DNA of 64,000 nt from Luteibacter sp. SG786 (GCF_011759605.1 NZ_JAAOYX010000001.1:186001-250000), one strand, 5' to 3'. Shown: positions 17,392-26,864, counted from the stretch's first letter. Notes: generated by a model from the letters alone, not told the origin. Made by a program: numbers and translations.

Positions 17392-17949
17392 TCAGTACGC
17401 CGCGCCCGATTCGCCGTAGCGGCGCAGCACCTCGCGTGCCTCGTCGCGGCGGATGTCGCTACGCACGGCGATGCCGCGACGCTCCAGTTCGCCCACCCAA
17501 TCCTCCGGCAGGGGGCCTTCGTCGAAGGGGGTGAGTTCTTCCACGTCCTCGGCACGCGCGCCGATAAGCAACGCGTCGATGCCTGCCCAGACGGTGGCAC
17601 CGAAACACTGGCAGCAGGGTTGCGAGCTGGTCGCGAGGACGAAGCGGTTGCCGTCTTCATTAAGCCGGAACCGTTGCAGGCGCTGCTGGGCCGTCATGTA
17701 CGCCATCATCTCGGCATGCGCGGCCGAACAGTTGTGCGGCACCACGCGGTTGACGCCCACGGCGACGATACGGTCGTTGCCATCGAACACCACGGCGCCG
17801 AACGGACCGCCCGTGCCGAGGTCGACATTGAGCCCCGACAACTCGATGGCCAGGCCGACCTTGGCGTCGTCTCCGGCGTAATCCACCGACGTGTTCACCG
17901 CCTCGTGCACCCAGGCGGGAAGGGTGAGATGAACCTGCGCGTACAGCAT
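17392..17949 (-). CDS. Nucleoside/cytidine deaminase-fold zinc enzyme
   Basis: A 185-residue CMP/dCMP-deaminase-superfamily protein. Zinc and proton-shuttle residues are His78-Ala-Glu80 (AAHAEMMA) and the two-Cys motif P111-C112-x2-C115 (PCCQC). This layout resembles guanine/nucleoside deaminases and TadA-like enzymes; the actual substrate cannot be assigned. The ATG overlaps the glnS stop by one base (TGATG), so translation is probably coupled to glutaminyl-tRNA synthetase. Confidence 0.88.
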   Translation of the reverse strand: MLYAQVHLTLPAWVHEAVNTSVDYAGDDAKVGLAIELSGLNVDLGTGGPFGAVVFDGNDRIVAVGVNRVVPHNCSAAHAEMMAYMTAQQRLQRFRLNEDGNRFVLATSSQPCCQCFGATVWAGIDALLIGARAEDVEELTPFDEGPLPEDWVGELERRGIAVRSDIRRDEAREVLRRYGESGAAY

Positions 17950-19676
17950 CAGGCCTGCTTCGCCCAGGAATCGCGCAGGGTCACCACCCGGTTGAAGACG
18001 GGCGCGGCGTGCGTGTGGTCGTGCATGTCGGCCACGAAGTAGCCCAGGCGCTCGAACTGCATGCGGTCTTCATGCATCGCCGCCGCGGCGGCGGGCTCCA
18101 CATAGCCGTGCACGATGCGGCGCGAGTGCGGGTTGATGTGGTCCTTGTACGTCTTGCCGTCGCTGTCGTCGTCCGGATCGGTAACGTCGAACAGCCGGTC
18201 GTACAGACGGACGATCGCAGGCACCGCGTCGCGTGCGCTCACCCAATGGATGGTGCCCTTCACCTTGCGGTCCGCGCCCGGCATGCCCGTGCGGGTTTCC
18301 GGGTCGAGCGTGCAGCGCAGCTCCAGCACCTGACCATCGGCGTCCTTCACCACCTCGTCGCAGCGCACGATGCCGACACCGCGCAGGCGCACCTCGCCTT
18401 CCGGTTTCAGGCGATGGAACCCCTTCGGCGGCACTTCGGCAAAATCTTCCCGCTCGATCCACAGCTCGCGCGAGAACGGCACGCTACGGGTACCGAAGGA
18501 TTCGTCCTTGGGATGGTTCGGGAACGTCAGCGACTCGGCATGGCCTTCGTCGAGGTTCGTGATCACCATCTTCAGCGGATCGATCACGGCCAGGCGGCGC
18601 GGCGCCGTGGAGTCGAGATCTTCGCGCACTGCGCCCTCGAGCACGCTCATGTCGATGGTGCTGTTCTGCTTGCTGACGCCGATGCGCTCCCAGAACAGGC
18701 GAATGCCCGCGGGCGTGAAGCCGCGGCGGCGGACGCCCGCGATGGTGGGCATGCGTGGATCGTCCCAGCCGTCCACGAGGTTCTCGGCCACCAGCGTGAT
18801 GAGCTTGCGTTTGCTCATCACGGTGTAGTTGAGGTTGCCGCGGGAGAATTCGATCTGGCGAGGCTTGCTCGGCGAGGTCGGCAGGCCGGCCTTCAGCAGT
18901 GGCTCCCACAGTTCGGGATCGTTCGCGAGATCCACCTTGTCCACGCACCAGTCGTACAGCGGGCGATGGTCTTCGAATTCCAGCGTGCAGAGCGAATGGG
19001 TGATGCCTTCCAGCGCGTCGGACAGCGAATGCGCGAAGTCGTACATCGGGTAGATGGGCCACGCGTCGCCGGTGTTCTGGTGGTGCACCTTGCGGATGCG
19101 ATACAGCGCCGGGTCGCGCAGGTTGATGTTGCCCGACGCCATGTCGATCTTCGCGCGAAGCGTCTTGCTGCCGTCGGCGAACTCACCTGCGCGCATGCGC
19201 TGGAACAGGTCGAGGTTCTCTTCCACGCTGCGATCGCGATACGGCGAATTGCGGCCGGGTTCGGTCAGCGTGCCGCGGTATTCGCGCACTTCGTCCGCGC
19301 TGAGGTCGTCCACGTAGGCCACGCCGAGGCGGATCAGCTTCAGCGCCGAACGATAGAACACCTCGAAGTAATCCGATGCGTGGCGGAGTTCCGCCCAGTC
19401 GAAGCCCAGCCATTTCACGTCGCGCTGAATGGCCTCGACGAACTCCAGGTCTTCCTTGGAAGGATTGGTGTCGTCGAAACGCAGGTTGCACAGGCCGCCG
19501 AACTCGGCGGCGAGGCCGTAGTTGAGGCAGATCGACTTGGCATGGCCCAGGTGCAGGTAGCCATTCGGTTCGGGCGGGAACCGGGTGCGGATCTGCGCAT
19601 GCTTTCCGGAGGCCAGGTCGTCCCGGACGATCTGGCGGATGAAGTGCTGCTGCAGGACGGGCGTTTCAGTCGACAT
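17949..19676 (-). CDS. glnS: Glutaminyl-tRNA synthetase
   Basis: A class Ic aminoacyl-tRNA synthetase of 575 residues (E. coli 554). It attaches glutamine to tRNA-Gln. The HIGH motif appears in [15 protein letters not shown] and the KMSKS-like loop as VMSKRKL. The glutamine-specific C-terminal anticodon-binding beta-barrels follow ([24 protein letters not shown]). The start [12 protein letters not shown] was chosen because the longer open frame crosses non-coding sequence and the family begins close to this point. It is divergent from the DUF2007 gene, with a 90-base gap. Confidence 0.96.
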   Translation of the reverse strand: MSTETPVLQQHFIRQIVRDDLASGKHAQIRTRFPPEPNGYLHLGHAKSICLNYGLAAEFGGLCNLRFDDTNPSKEDLEFVEAIQRDVKWLGFDWAELRHASDYFEVFYRSALKLIRLGVAYVDDLSADEVREYRGTLTEPGRNSPYRDRSVEENLDLFQRMRAGEFADGSKTLRAKIDMASGNINLRDPALYRIRKVHHQNTGDAWPIYPMYDFAHSLSDALEGITHSLCTLEFEDHRPLYDWCVDKVDLANDPELWEPLLKAGLPTSPSKPRQIEFSRGNLNYTVMSKRKLITLVAENLVDGWDDPRMPTIAGVRRRGFTPAGIRLFWERIGVSKQNSTIDMSVLEGAVREDLDSTAPRRLAVIDPLKMVITNLDEGHAESLTFPNHPKDESFGTRSVPFSRELWIEREDFAEVPPKGFHRLKPEGEVRLRGVGIVRCDEVVKDADGQVLELRCTLDPETRTGMPGADRKVKGTIHWVSARDAVPAIVRLYDRLFDVTDPDDDSDGKTYKDHINPHSRRIVHGYVEPAAAAAMHEDRMQFERLGYFVADMHDHTHAAPVFNRVVTLRDSWAKQA

Positions 19677-19766
19677 CGCGAAGGGCTCGAAGGTGGGGCG
19701 CGGCAAAAGGTCAAGTTTACCCCAGGGAGCTTGCCGAGCGCCCTGTCGGCGGGGTAGCGTGCTGCC

Positions 19767-20039
19767 ATGCGTATCGCCTACCACGCCGAATCCCTCATCG
19801 ACGCCCATCTGGTGAAGGATGCGCTCGAACGTGCGGAGATCCCCGCGTTCATCGCGGGCGAGTTCCTCACCGGCGCGGTGGGACAGTTGCCGGCCCGCGA
19901 CTTCCTCGCCGTGATGGTTCCCGAAGCCGCGGCCGAAGCGGCGGAAGGCATCGTGCGCCAGGTCGACGCCCGGCTGGCCGAGGCCCGTGCTGCAGCGGCC
20001 TCCGACGACGACTTCGGTTCGCTCACCTTGCCGGCCTGA
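19767..20039 (+). CDS. DUF2007 putative signal-transducing protein
   Basis: A 90-residue protein with the DUF2007 pattern: an N-terminal [25 protein letters not shown] segment followed by the short alpha/beta fold. Members were originally named 'putative signal transducing protein', but no biochemical role is established. The protein has no signal peptide or membrane helix. It starts 90 bases from glnS on the other strand and precedes apt by 28 bases, so the two may be co-transcribed. Confidence 0.85.
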   Translation: MRIAYHAESLIDAHLVKDALERAEIPAFIAGEFLTGAVGQLPARDFLAVMVPEAAAEAAEGIVRQVDARLAEARAAAASDDDFGSLTLPA

Positions 20040-20067
20040 GCGCCCGCGTTACCTCGCCAGGAACCCC

Positions 20068-20586
20068 ATGCAGGCCCTTCTCGATCTTGTCCGCGACGTA
20101 CCGGACTTTCCGCGCCCCGGCATCATGTTCAAGGACATCACGCCCCTGCTCGCCGACGCGGCCGCGTTCGCGGCATGCATCGACGCGCTGTGCGAGCCGT
20201 GGCGTGGCCGGGACATCGGGGCCGTCTGCGGCATCGAGTCGCGCGGCTTCATCTTCGGTGCGGCCATGGCCCGGGCGCTCGGCGCCGGGTTCGTGCCATT
20301 GCGCAAGGCGGGCAAGCTTCCGCCGCCGGTGGTCGGCGTCGACTACGGTCTGGAGTACGGCCTGGACCGCCTGGAGATCGGCACGCACGCCGTTGCCCCG
20401 GGCGAGAAGGCGGTGATCGTGGACGACGTGCTTGCGACGGGCGGCACCCTGGAAGCCGCGCGCCGTCTGGTGGAGCGCCTGGGGGCGGAAGTCGTCGGCG
20501 CCAGCGTCGCTATCGAACTGGCCGGTCTCAATGGTCGCGCGCGTTGGCCGGGCCACGTGCCGCTGCACGTGTTGATCCAGTCCTAG
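20068..20586 (+). CDS. apt: Adenine phosphoribosyltransferase
   Basis: Apt salvages adenine to AMP using PRPP. The 172-residue product has the conserved start FPRPGIMFKDITPLL. The PRPP-binding loop is VIVDDVLATGGTLEAA (about 116-131), and GIESRGFIFGAAMA forms part of the hood and active site. Length is close to E. coli Apt (183). I chose the ATG with CAGGA about 8 bases upstream; the longer frame overlaps the upstream gene. It is convergent with the next minus-strand gene, ending 10 bases from it. Confidence 0.95.
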   Translation: MQALLDLVRDVPDFPRPGIMFKDITPLLADAAAFAACIDALCEPWRGRDIGAVCGIESRGFIFGAAMARALGAGFVPLRKAGKLPPPVVGVDYGLEYGLDRLEIGTHAVAPGEKAVIVDDVLATGGTLEAARRLVERLGAEVVGASVAIELAGLNGRARWPGHVPLHVLIQS

Positions 20587-20596
20587 GGCACCGCTC

Positions 20597-21202
20597 TCAG
20601 TGGGCCGCGACGGCCTCGTCCCGCAGGCTTTCGACCAGCACGATCTCGCACCCGCCGGCACCCGTGTCCTCGCGCGTCAGCGACGTATTCCAGTGCCAGC
20701 CGTCGTCGCGTTTCACGTCGACGAGGAAACCCTCGACGTGGACGACTTCGCCCGTGCGCACGTCGCGCAGCGCGCGGGCTGCCTCGTCGTTGGCCGGGAT
20801 CATGTGCATGTTCGCGCTCGAATCCTCGATCTCGTGGCGGGGAATCGGGAACTGGTCCGTATACCAGTAGTAGAAGCGGTTCGATTGCGAAATGCGGATA
20901 TGGTCCAGCACCGCGCTGTCCGACATGCGTCCCCAGCCCATCGCCAGGTCGGTCGGGGCGATCGGCGCAAGGTCGTCGAGCTGGTAGTCCTCCCGCGACA
21001 GCACCCGGGCCGTCATGGCGAACGTGGCGCGCGGGCTCAACGTGAAATGCCCCCGGCTCAGCGTGGTGCCGCCGCCGACCGGTTCCTGTTCCGGTACTTC
21101 GGCGGCGAGGACGCCGGGTTGGTTGTGCAGGGGCCGGTGCTTCCACCAGGAATAACCGCCCCAGGTACAGACCAGGAGCAGGACGACAAGCCAGACGCGC
21201 AT
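20597..21202 (-). CDS. Membrane-anchored hypothetical protein next to oxyR
   Basis: A 201-residue protein with an N-terminal signal anchor (RVWLVVLLLVCTWGGYSWW). The predicted extracytoplasmic region contains FTLSPRATFAMTARVLSREDYQ, APTDLAMGWGRMSD and RFYYWYTDQFPI. I recognise it as a conserved type in Xanthomonadales but know no function. The frame is open 12 codons further through a TTG; I prefer the ATG at 21202, though neither has a good Shine-Dalgarno. It starts 16 bases after the oxyR stop and may be co-transcribed with it, which would place it in the peroxide response. Confidence 0.7.
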   Translation of the reverse strand: MRVWLVVLLLVCTWGGYSWWKHRPLHNQPGVLAAEVPEQEPVGGGTTLSRGHFTLSPRATFAMTARVLSREDYQLDDLAPIAPTDLAMGWGRMSDSAVLDHIRISQSNRFYYWYTDQFPIPRHEIEDSSANMHMIPANDEAARALRDVRTGEVVHVEGFLVDVKRDDGWHWNTSLTREDTGAGGCEIVLVESLRDEAVAAH

Positions 21203-21218
21203 CGGTGGGTGGGACCGT

Positions 21219-22178
21219 TCAGGGGGAGGGAAAGGCAACGGCTGTGCCGGCGCCCGGTTGACCCGTACCGCAACCGTGCGTGGTCAGGAGGTCGGCGGGA
21301 AGGTCGCGGATCACCGCGGCCAGTGCCTCGAAGAACGGTGTCATGGCGGAACTTTTCCGCCAGAGCATGGCGATACGACGGCTGGGCGCGGGCGCCTCGA
21401 ACTCCACGAGTTGCACGTTCGGCGACTGCGCGACGGGCGGTTTCACCGCCAGGGCGGGCAGGAGGGTGATACCGACGTTCGCCGACACCATCTGCCGCAG
21501 CGTTTCCAGGCTGGTGGCGCGGAACCCGGACTTCTCGCCGGCGCCAGCGAGGTGGCATACCTCGAGGGCCTGGTCGCGCAGGCAGTGCCCGTCCTCCAGC
21601 AGCAGCAGGTCCTGGTCCGAGAGGTCTTCCATGCGGAGGCTGTCGCGGGAGGCCAGGGGGTGCCCGCCAGGCACCGCCAGCACGAACGGCTCCTCGAAAA
21701 GGAACTCGGTGTGCAGCGAGTCGTCATGCACGGGCAGGGCCAGGATGCCGGCGTCGAGCGTGCCCTCGCGCAGCATGTGCAGCACCTGCTCGGTCTTTTC
21801 CTCCCGCAACAGGAGTTCCAGCCGCGGGAACCTCTGGCGCAGGCGCGGGACCACGTGCGGCAGCAGGTACGGCCCCAGCGTAGGGAAGATGCCAAGCCGG
21901 ATGGTGCCCGATTCCGGATCGCGCGTGCGTTGGGCGATCGACTTGATCTCGTCGATCTGCGACAGCACACCGCGTGCCCGCCGGGCGATTTCACGCCCCG
22001 TTTCCGTCAGGAGGACTTTCCGCGGTGTACGTTCCACCAGCGCCACGCCCAGCTCATCCTCGAGCTTGCGGATCTGGGTAGAGAGGGTGGGCTGGCTGAC
22101 GAAGCTCGCTTCGGCCGCGCGGCCGAAATGGCGATACTCCGCCAGCGCGACGAGGTAGGACAGGTCGCGGAGGTTCAT
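21219..22178 (-). CDS. oxyR: OxyR, hydrogen-peroxide sensing LysR regulator
   Basis: A 319-residue LysR-type regulator. The N-terminal winged HTH (LSYLVALAEYRHFGRAAEASF) is followed by an effector domain carrying the redox pair Cys199 and Cys208 (DGHCLRDQALEVC). Both spacing and numbering match E. coli OxyR. Oxidation of this pair turns the protein into an activator of peroxide-defence genes. It is divergent from ahpC, and the 134-base gap contains a near-consensus OxyR box. This supports both ahpC activation and oxyR autoregulation. Confidence 0.96.
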   Translation of the reverse strand: MNLRDLSYLVALAEYRHFGRAAEASFVSQPTLSTQIRKLEDELGVALVERTPRKVLLTETGREIARRARGVLSQIDEIKSIAQRTRDPESGTIRLGIFPTLGPYLLPHVVPRLRQRFPRLELLLREEKTEQVLHMLREGTLDAGILALPVHDDSLHTEFLFEEPFVLAVPGGHPLASRDSLRMEDLSDQDLLLLEDGHCLRDQALEVCHLAGAGEKSGFRATSLETLRQMVSANVGITLLPALAVKPPVAQSPNVQLVEFEAPAPSRRIAMLWRKSSAMTPFFEALAAVIRDLPADLLTTHGCGTGQPGAGTAVAFPSP

Positions 22179-22203
22179 GGTGGCTGCCTCGAAGGAGCTC
22201 GTG

Positions 22204-22240
22204 ATAGGTGCAGCCTATCACATTCATGCCTACAATCGAT
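22204..22240. promoter_or_regulatory. OxyR binding site between oxyR and ahpC
   Basis: The known motif is two ATAGnTnnnAnCTAT elements 7 bases apart. Here ATAGGTGCAGCCTAT (22204-22218) matches the first at all but one defined position. After 7 bases, ATGCCTACAATCGAT (22226-22240) matches the second at 7 of 10 defined positions. Total length (37 bp) and spacing are exactly as expected, and the site ends directly at the ahpC -35 hexamer, the position expected for activation. Confidence 0.85.
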
Positions 22241-22269
22241 TTGGAATATGTGTACCAGGCCGGTAAGCT
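22241..22269 (+). promoter_or_regulatory. Predicted ahpC promoter
   Basis: -35 TTGGAA (22241-22246), a 17-base spacer, and -10 TAAGCT (22264-22269). The -10 is poor, as is usual for activator-dependent promoters, and the OxyR box abuts the -35. Confidence 0.55.
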
Positions 22270-22312
22270 TGGTCGTAGAAGTTCAACCAACCCCCCTTAA
22301 CGGAGAGTCTAA

Positions 22313-22861
22313 ATGCTGAGCATTGGCGACAAGTTCCCCCAGTTCAACCTGAAGGCCGTGGCCGGTGGCCCGCTCGCCAACAAGATCGAGGACGCTTTCG
22401 TCGACGTGACGGACAAGTCCTATGAGGGCAAGTGGAAGCTCGTCTTCTTCTACCCGAAGGACTTCACCTTCGTGTGCCCGACCGAGATCAAGGGCTTCAG
22501 CGACCTCAACGAGAAGTTCGCCGACCGCGACTGCCAGGTGCTGGCCGTGTCGACCGACTCCGAGTTCGTCCATCGCGCCTGGCGCATGGACCACGCTGAC
22601 CTGAAGGACCTCAAGTTCCCGATGCTGGCGGACATCAAGAAGGACCTGACCACGGCCCTCGGCATTCTGACCGACGAAGGCGTTGCCCAGCGCGCCACCT
22701 TCCTGGTCGATCCGAACGGCGAGATCCAGTTCGCCTACGTCACGGCCGGTTCGGTCGGCCGTAACCCGGACGAAGTGCTGCGCGTCCTCGACGCCCTGCA
22801 GACCGACGAACTGTGCGCCTGCAACTGGAAGGCCGGCGACGAGACCCTGAAGGTCGCCTAA
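22313..22861 (+). CDS. ahpC: AhpC, alkyl hydroperoxide reductase (2-Cys peroxiredoxin)
   Basis: A 182-residue peroxiredoxin that reduces H2O2 and organic hydroperoxides. The peroxidatic Cys55 is in DFTFVCPTEIKGF. At the C-terminus two Cys, 168 and 170 (DELCACNW), are available for resolution, a pattern seen in AhpC proteins reduced by AhpD rather than AhpF. ahpD lies downstream and there is no ahpF nearby. The gene has a strong start (GGAGAG upstream of the ATG) and an OxyR-regulated promoter. Two hairpins follow it. Confidence 0.95.
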   Translation: MLSIGDKFPQFNLKAVAGGPLANKIEDAFVDVTDKSYEGKWKLVFFYPKDFTFVCPTEIKGFSDLNEKFADRDCQVLAVSTDSEFVHRAWRMDHADLKDLKFPMLADIKKDLTTALGILTDEGVAQRATFLVDPNGEIQFAYVTAGSVGRNPDEVLRVLDALQTDELCACNWKAGDETLKVA

Positions 22862-22874
22862 GGCAAGTCAAAGA

Positions 22875-22942
22875 CCCACGCCGCGTCCCCCCTCCCTCAC
22901 GCGCGGCGTGGGCACCCTGGCGGTGAAGTCCGCTTCACCGCC
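22875..22942 (+). terminator. Two consecutive hairpins after ahpC
   Basis: The first stem is a perfect 11-bp CCCACGCCGCG (22875-22885) / CGCGGCGTGGG (22902-22912). The second is a perfect 10-bp GGCGGTGAAG (22919-22928) / CTTCACCGCC (22933-22942) with a 4-base loop. Neither is followed by a long T-run, so they may act as weak terminators or 3'-end stabilisers that lower ahpD relative to ahpC. Confidence 0.6.
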
Positions 22943-23049
22943 CCCTTATTCCCCGATACACGCCCTTCGCGTACCCACGTGAACCGGTGCCGCCGGCGCC
23001 GAGACATTCCGTGCCCCTATCCTGAAGATCAGAAGACAAAGGTGCATTC

Positions 23050-23592
23050 ATGAGCGTCGCCGACCTGCGCAGCCAGCTTCCCGAATATGCGAAAGATCTC
23101 AAGCTCAACCTCGACACGGTGCTGACCGAAACGGGCGCACCGGGACTCAGCATGGCTCAGATCGCCATGGTCGCGCTTGGTTCGGCCTATGCCGCCCGCT
23201 TCAAGCCGCTGACGGAAGCCGTTGCCGCTTTCGCCGCCGAACACGCCTCGCCGGAGCAGCTCACGGCGGCCAAGGGTTCGGCCGCCATCATGGGCATGAA
23301 CAATATCTACTACCGCTTCCAGCACCTGGTGAGCCATCCGGAATACGAGACCATGCCGGCGAAGCTGCGCATGAATGTCATCGGTGGCTACAAGGGCGAT
23401 GCGAAGAACGATTTCGAACTCGTCTCGCTGGCCGTGTCGGCCGTGAACGGCTGCGGCATGTGCATCGACTCGCACGACCGCGTGCTGCGCGAAGGCGGTA
23501 TCACCGTGCAGGCGATCCAGAGCGCGGTGCGCATCGCTTCGGTGATCCACGCGGTGGCCGTGGTGCTCGAACAGGCCGACGCTGCGGGCTGA
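23050..23592 (+). CDS. ahpD: AhpD, alkylhydroperoxidase / AhpC-reducing adaptor
   Basis: A 180-residue AhpD-fold protein. The CxxC redox centre is Cys135-Gly-Met-Cys138 in NGCGMCIDSHD, with the family His (His142) and an upstream Glu. In mycobacteria AhpD passes electrons from dihydrolipoamide (via Lpd/SucB) to AhpC. Here it is placed directly downstream of ahpC and no ahpF is nearby, so the same arrangement is likely. It has its own 188-base leader but no obvious promoter, and is followed by an intrinsic terminator. Confidence 0.94.
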   Translation: MSVADLRSQLPEYAKDLKLNLDTVLTETGAPGLSMAQIAMVALGSAYAARFKPLTEAVAAFAAEHASPEQLTAAKGSAAIMGMNNIYYRFQHLVSHPEYETMPAKLRMNVIGGYKGDAKNDFELVSLAVSAVNGCGMCIDSHDRVLREGGITVQAIQSAVRIASVIHAVAVVLEQADAAG

Positions 23593-23613
23593 GCAGCTCG
23601 TGGGTTCTTTGGG

Positions 23614-23645
23614 AAAGGCCGCGTTTAACGCGGCCTTTCTTCTTT
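23614..23645 (+). terminator. Rho-independent terminator after ahpD
   Basis: A perfect 10-bp stem AAAGGCCGCG (23614-23623) / CGCGGCCTTT (23629-23638) with a 5-base loop, followed by CTTCTTT. Confidence 0.85.
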
Positions 23646-23687
23646 GTGCGAGACGCTCCGCGCACATCCACGCGAGGAGGGTTGGTC

Positions 23688-24047
23688 ATGAGTTACGTCG
23701 ACGGCTTCGTGGCACCGGTTCCTGTCGCCCGGCTGGGCGAATACAAGAAGATGGCCCGCCTCGCAGGCAAGATATGGATGGAATTTGGCGCGCTCGCGTA
23801 TTCGGAGTGTGTGGCGGACGATGTGAAACCCGGCAAGGTCACCTCCTTCCCCCAGTCCGTGAAGCTCAAGCCGGACGAGGTCGTGGTGTTCTCCTGGATC
23901 GTCTACAAGAACCGCCGGGATCGCGATCGCATCATGAAGAAAGTGATGGAGGATCCGAGGCTTGCAGCCTTCGCCGATCCGAAGAACCTTCCCTTCGACG
24001 GCAAGCGAATGTTCTTCGGCGGGTTCAAACCCATCGTGGAATTCTAG
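23688..24047 (+). CDS. DUF1428 family protein
   Basis: A 119-residue protein with the DUF1428 pattern (YVDGFVAPVP at the start, FSWIVYKNRRDRD in the middle, KRMFFGGFKPIVEF at the end). This is a ferredoxin-like alpha/beta barrel fold related to YbaA of E. coli; its function is unknown. GAGGAGG lies 7 bases before the ATG, one of the strongest Shine-Dalgarno sites in the window. It is a single gene between terminators. Confidence 0.88.
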   Translation: MSYVDGFVAPVPVARLGEYKKMARLAGKIWMEFGALAYSECVADDVKPGKVTSFPQSVKLKPDEVVVFSWIVYKNRRDRDRIMKKVMEDPRLAAFADPKNLPFDGKRMFFGGFKPIVEF

Positions 24048-24081
24048 GCCCCAGGTAAGTCCTGACGCACTGCAGCGAAAC

Positions 24082-24119
24082 CAGGGGTGCCTTCTGGCAC
24101 GTGTCGAAAGTCACCCCTG
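24082..24119 (+). other. Hairpin in the leader of the aminopeptidase gene
   Basis: An 8-bp stem CAGGGGTG (24082-24089) / CACCCCTG (24112-24119) with a 22-base loop. No T-run follows. It may be the 3' end of the DUF1428 transcript or a leader structure of the next gene. Confidence 0.3.
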
Positions 24120-24161
24120 TTCCCACGATGGAGGGATTACCCACAGGGAGTCCCACCTGCC

Positions 24162-26843
24162 ATGCGTCGTTTCGTCCGCCCCCTCGTTCTCACCGCGCTC
24201 GCCGCCTGCTGCGGCGCCGCGCTTGCCGCCGGCACGGACGCCGCGCCCCTCGGCCACCTGCCTACCTGGGCCCAGCCGGAGTCCTACAAGCTGTCCTTCA
24301 AGGTGGACCCGAAGCAGGAGAACTATTCCGGCTCCACGACGATCCGCGTCAAGCTCGCGCAGGCCTCGGACTTCATCTGGCTGCACGGCAAGGATCTGAA
24401 GGTGTCCAAGGTCACCGTCACCGACGCCGCCGGCAAGAAGCACGAGGGTAAGTACACCGTGGCCGCCGAGAAGGAAGGCGTCGCCAAGGTCGACCTGGGT
24501 GCGAAGCTCGACGGCGAGATCACCGTGGCCATCGATTTCACGGCGCCCCTGAACAAGCAGCTGCAGGGCCTGTACAAGGTCTCGCACGAAGGCATTCCCT
24601 ATGCCATGACGCAGATGGAGCCGGTGTCGGCGCGTTATGCCTTCCCAGGCTTCGACGAGCCCTCGTTCAAGGTGCCGTTCGATATCAGCCTGACCATCCC
24701 CTCCGACGACCAGGGCGTGGCCAACACCGCCCAGGTCAAGGAAGAGAAGGCGGGCGCGGGTTGGAAGACGCTGACCTTCTCCACCACGAAGCCGTTGCCG
24801 ACCTATCTCGTCGCGTTCGCCGTTGGCCCGTGGGACGTGGTCAAGGGCCCCGACATCACGCCCACCCAGTACCGCTCCACAGCCACCCCGCTGCGCGGCA
24901 TCGCCGCGAAGGGCGAGGGTCACCGCATGCAGCACGTGCTCGGCGAGACGAATTCCATCATCCATACGCTCGAGGACTACTACGGATTCGGGTATCCGTA
25001 GGACAAGCTCGACCTGCTCGCCGCCCCCGACTTCAGCGCGGGCGCGATGGAGAACGCTGGTCTCGTCACCTTCCGCGACTGGTTGCTGCTGATCGATCCG
25101 GATTCCGCTGCGCAGTACGTGCGCGGCTCGTTCAACGTCAACGCGCACGAGCTGGCCCACCAGTGGACCGGTGACACCGTCACGATGGCATGGTGGGACG
25201 ACCTCTGGCTCAACGAGGCGTTCGCCACGTGGATGCAGCAGAAGGTCACCACCAAGGTGCACCCGGAATATCGCGCCGACCTCGATCGCGTGCGCGGTGC
25301 GCAGGGCGCCATGAACAACGACAGCCTGGTGAGCGCGCGCAAGATCCGCCAACCGATCACGGGTAACGGCGACATCGAAACTGCGTTCGACGGCATCACG
25401 TACCAGAAGGGTGCGGCCGTTCTCGGCATGTTCGAGGGTTATGTCACCGACCCGGTGTTCCAGAAGGGCATGCGTGCCTATATCCAGAAGCACAAGTTCG
25501 CCAACGCCACGGCGGACGACCTGATCGACGCCATCGCCGAAGCCGCAGGCCAGGGCGACGCGTTCAAGAAGGCCTTCCGCAGCTTCCTCGACCAGTCCGG
25601 TGTGCCCTATGTCGCCACCGAAGTGAAGACCGAAGGCGGGAAGACGGTGCTGCACCTGGCCCAGAGCCGCTACCTGCCGCTGGGCAGCACCGGCGACGCC
25701 AACCGCGTGTGGGGCGTGCCGATGTGCGTGCGCTACGGCACGGAAGGTGGCGGCAACAAGGTGAAGTGCGAACTGTTCGACAAGGCGACCGGCACCATGG
25801 TGCTCGACGGCGCGGCGAAGAACAGCTGGGTACTGCCGAACGCCGACGGCCGCGGCTACTACCGCTTTGCGCAGAGCAAGGCCGATCTCGCTGCTCTTTC
25901 GAAAGTGGTGGGCAGCCTGAGCGATGCCGAGCAGCTGGCATACGCCGATGCAGTTCGTGCCGGATTCCAGCATGGCGAACTCGACGCCGGCGACGTGCTT
26001 GCCGCATACAAGCCGCTCACTGCATCGAAGACCCGCGAAGTCTTCACGGCACCGATGGGTACCTTCGGCTGGATCCTCTCGAACGAAGCGCAGACCGATG
26101 CCCAGCGCGAGCACCTGCGCAAGTGGGCCACCGACGCCTACCTGCCGAAGCTGAAGGAACTCGGCTACCGCAAGAAGGCCGGCGAGCCCGACAACGACAC
26201 GCTGACGCGTACCGTGCTGGCCGGCTTCCTGGCCGACAAGGACATCGGCGTGCCCGAAGTGCGCGCTGAACTGCTGAAGCAGGGCGACGCCGCACTGAAG
26301 ACGAAGGACGGCCACCTCGACCTCGAGGCCGCCGATGCCGATCTTCTTGGCGACGCCCTGGGCGTGGCGGTGCAGGAACGCGGCGCCCCTGCCGTCGATG
26401 CACTGATCGCCGAGATTCCGAAGACCTCGGACCCGGCGAAGCGCAATGCCATGCTGTCGGCCCTCGCCGAGATCAAGGACCCGGCGCTGGCGAACAAGGC
26501 TCGCGACTTCGCGCTCAGCAAGGACGTGAAGGTGGGCGAAATGGCCATGGTGTTGCGCGGCGGCCGCGACTCGGAAGCGTCGCGCTCGCAGATGTGGAAG
26601 TGGTTCCTCGCGAACTACGACAAGATCGTGGAGCGCACGGGCAGCTTCGCCGGCGGTCGCCTTCCGGCACTGGCTGGCGGCGGCGGTTGCTCGAAGGCCG
26701 AAGCCGATCGCCTGAACGCGTTCTTCAAGCCGCGCCTTAACCAGGTGAGCGGTGCGGAACGCGGCCTGGCCCAGACCAGCGAGGAAATCCTCCTGTGCTC
26801 GGCGCAGAAGGCCAAGCAGGACCCGAAGGCCATCCTGCGCTGA
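24162..26843 (+). pseudogene. M1-family metallo-aminopeptidase with in-frame TAG at codon 280
   Basis: The reading frame encodes about 893 residues of a secreted M1 (gluzincin, ERAP/PepN-type) aminopeptidase. It has a signal peptide (VLTALAACCGAALAA), GAMEN (294-298), HELAH (329-333) and the third zinc ligand Glu352 (LNEAFATW), followed by the C-terminal helical domain. Codon 280 (24999-25001) is TAG, in the segment reading GYGFGYP-stop-DKLDLLAAPDF. Relatives usually have Tyr there, so a single TAC-to-TAG change is the simplest cause. No frameshift occurs and coding character continues unchanged on both sides, so the event is very recent or a sequencing error. Reinitiation at the ATG of GAMEN would lack the signal peptide and N-terminal domain. 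Confidence 0.85.
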
Positions 26844-26864
26844 TCCTTCGTCACTGCGTGTAGC

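Noticed and set aside
18009-19757. Plus-strand open frame of 582 codons
   Set aside because: Mirror of glnS.
24999-25001. TAG as a pyrrolysine or programmed read-through codon
   Set aside because: Relatives are expected to have Tyr at this place, and no PYLIS-like structure or pyl gene is seen; a point mutation or sequencing error is simpler.
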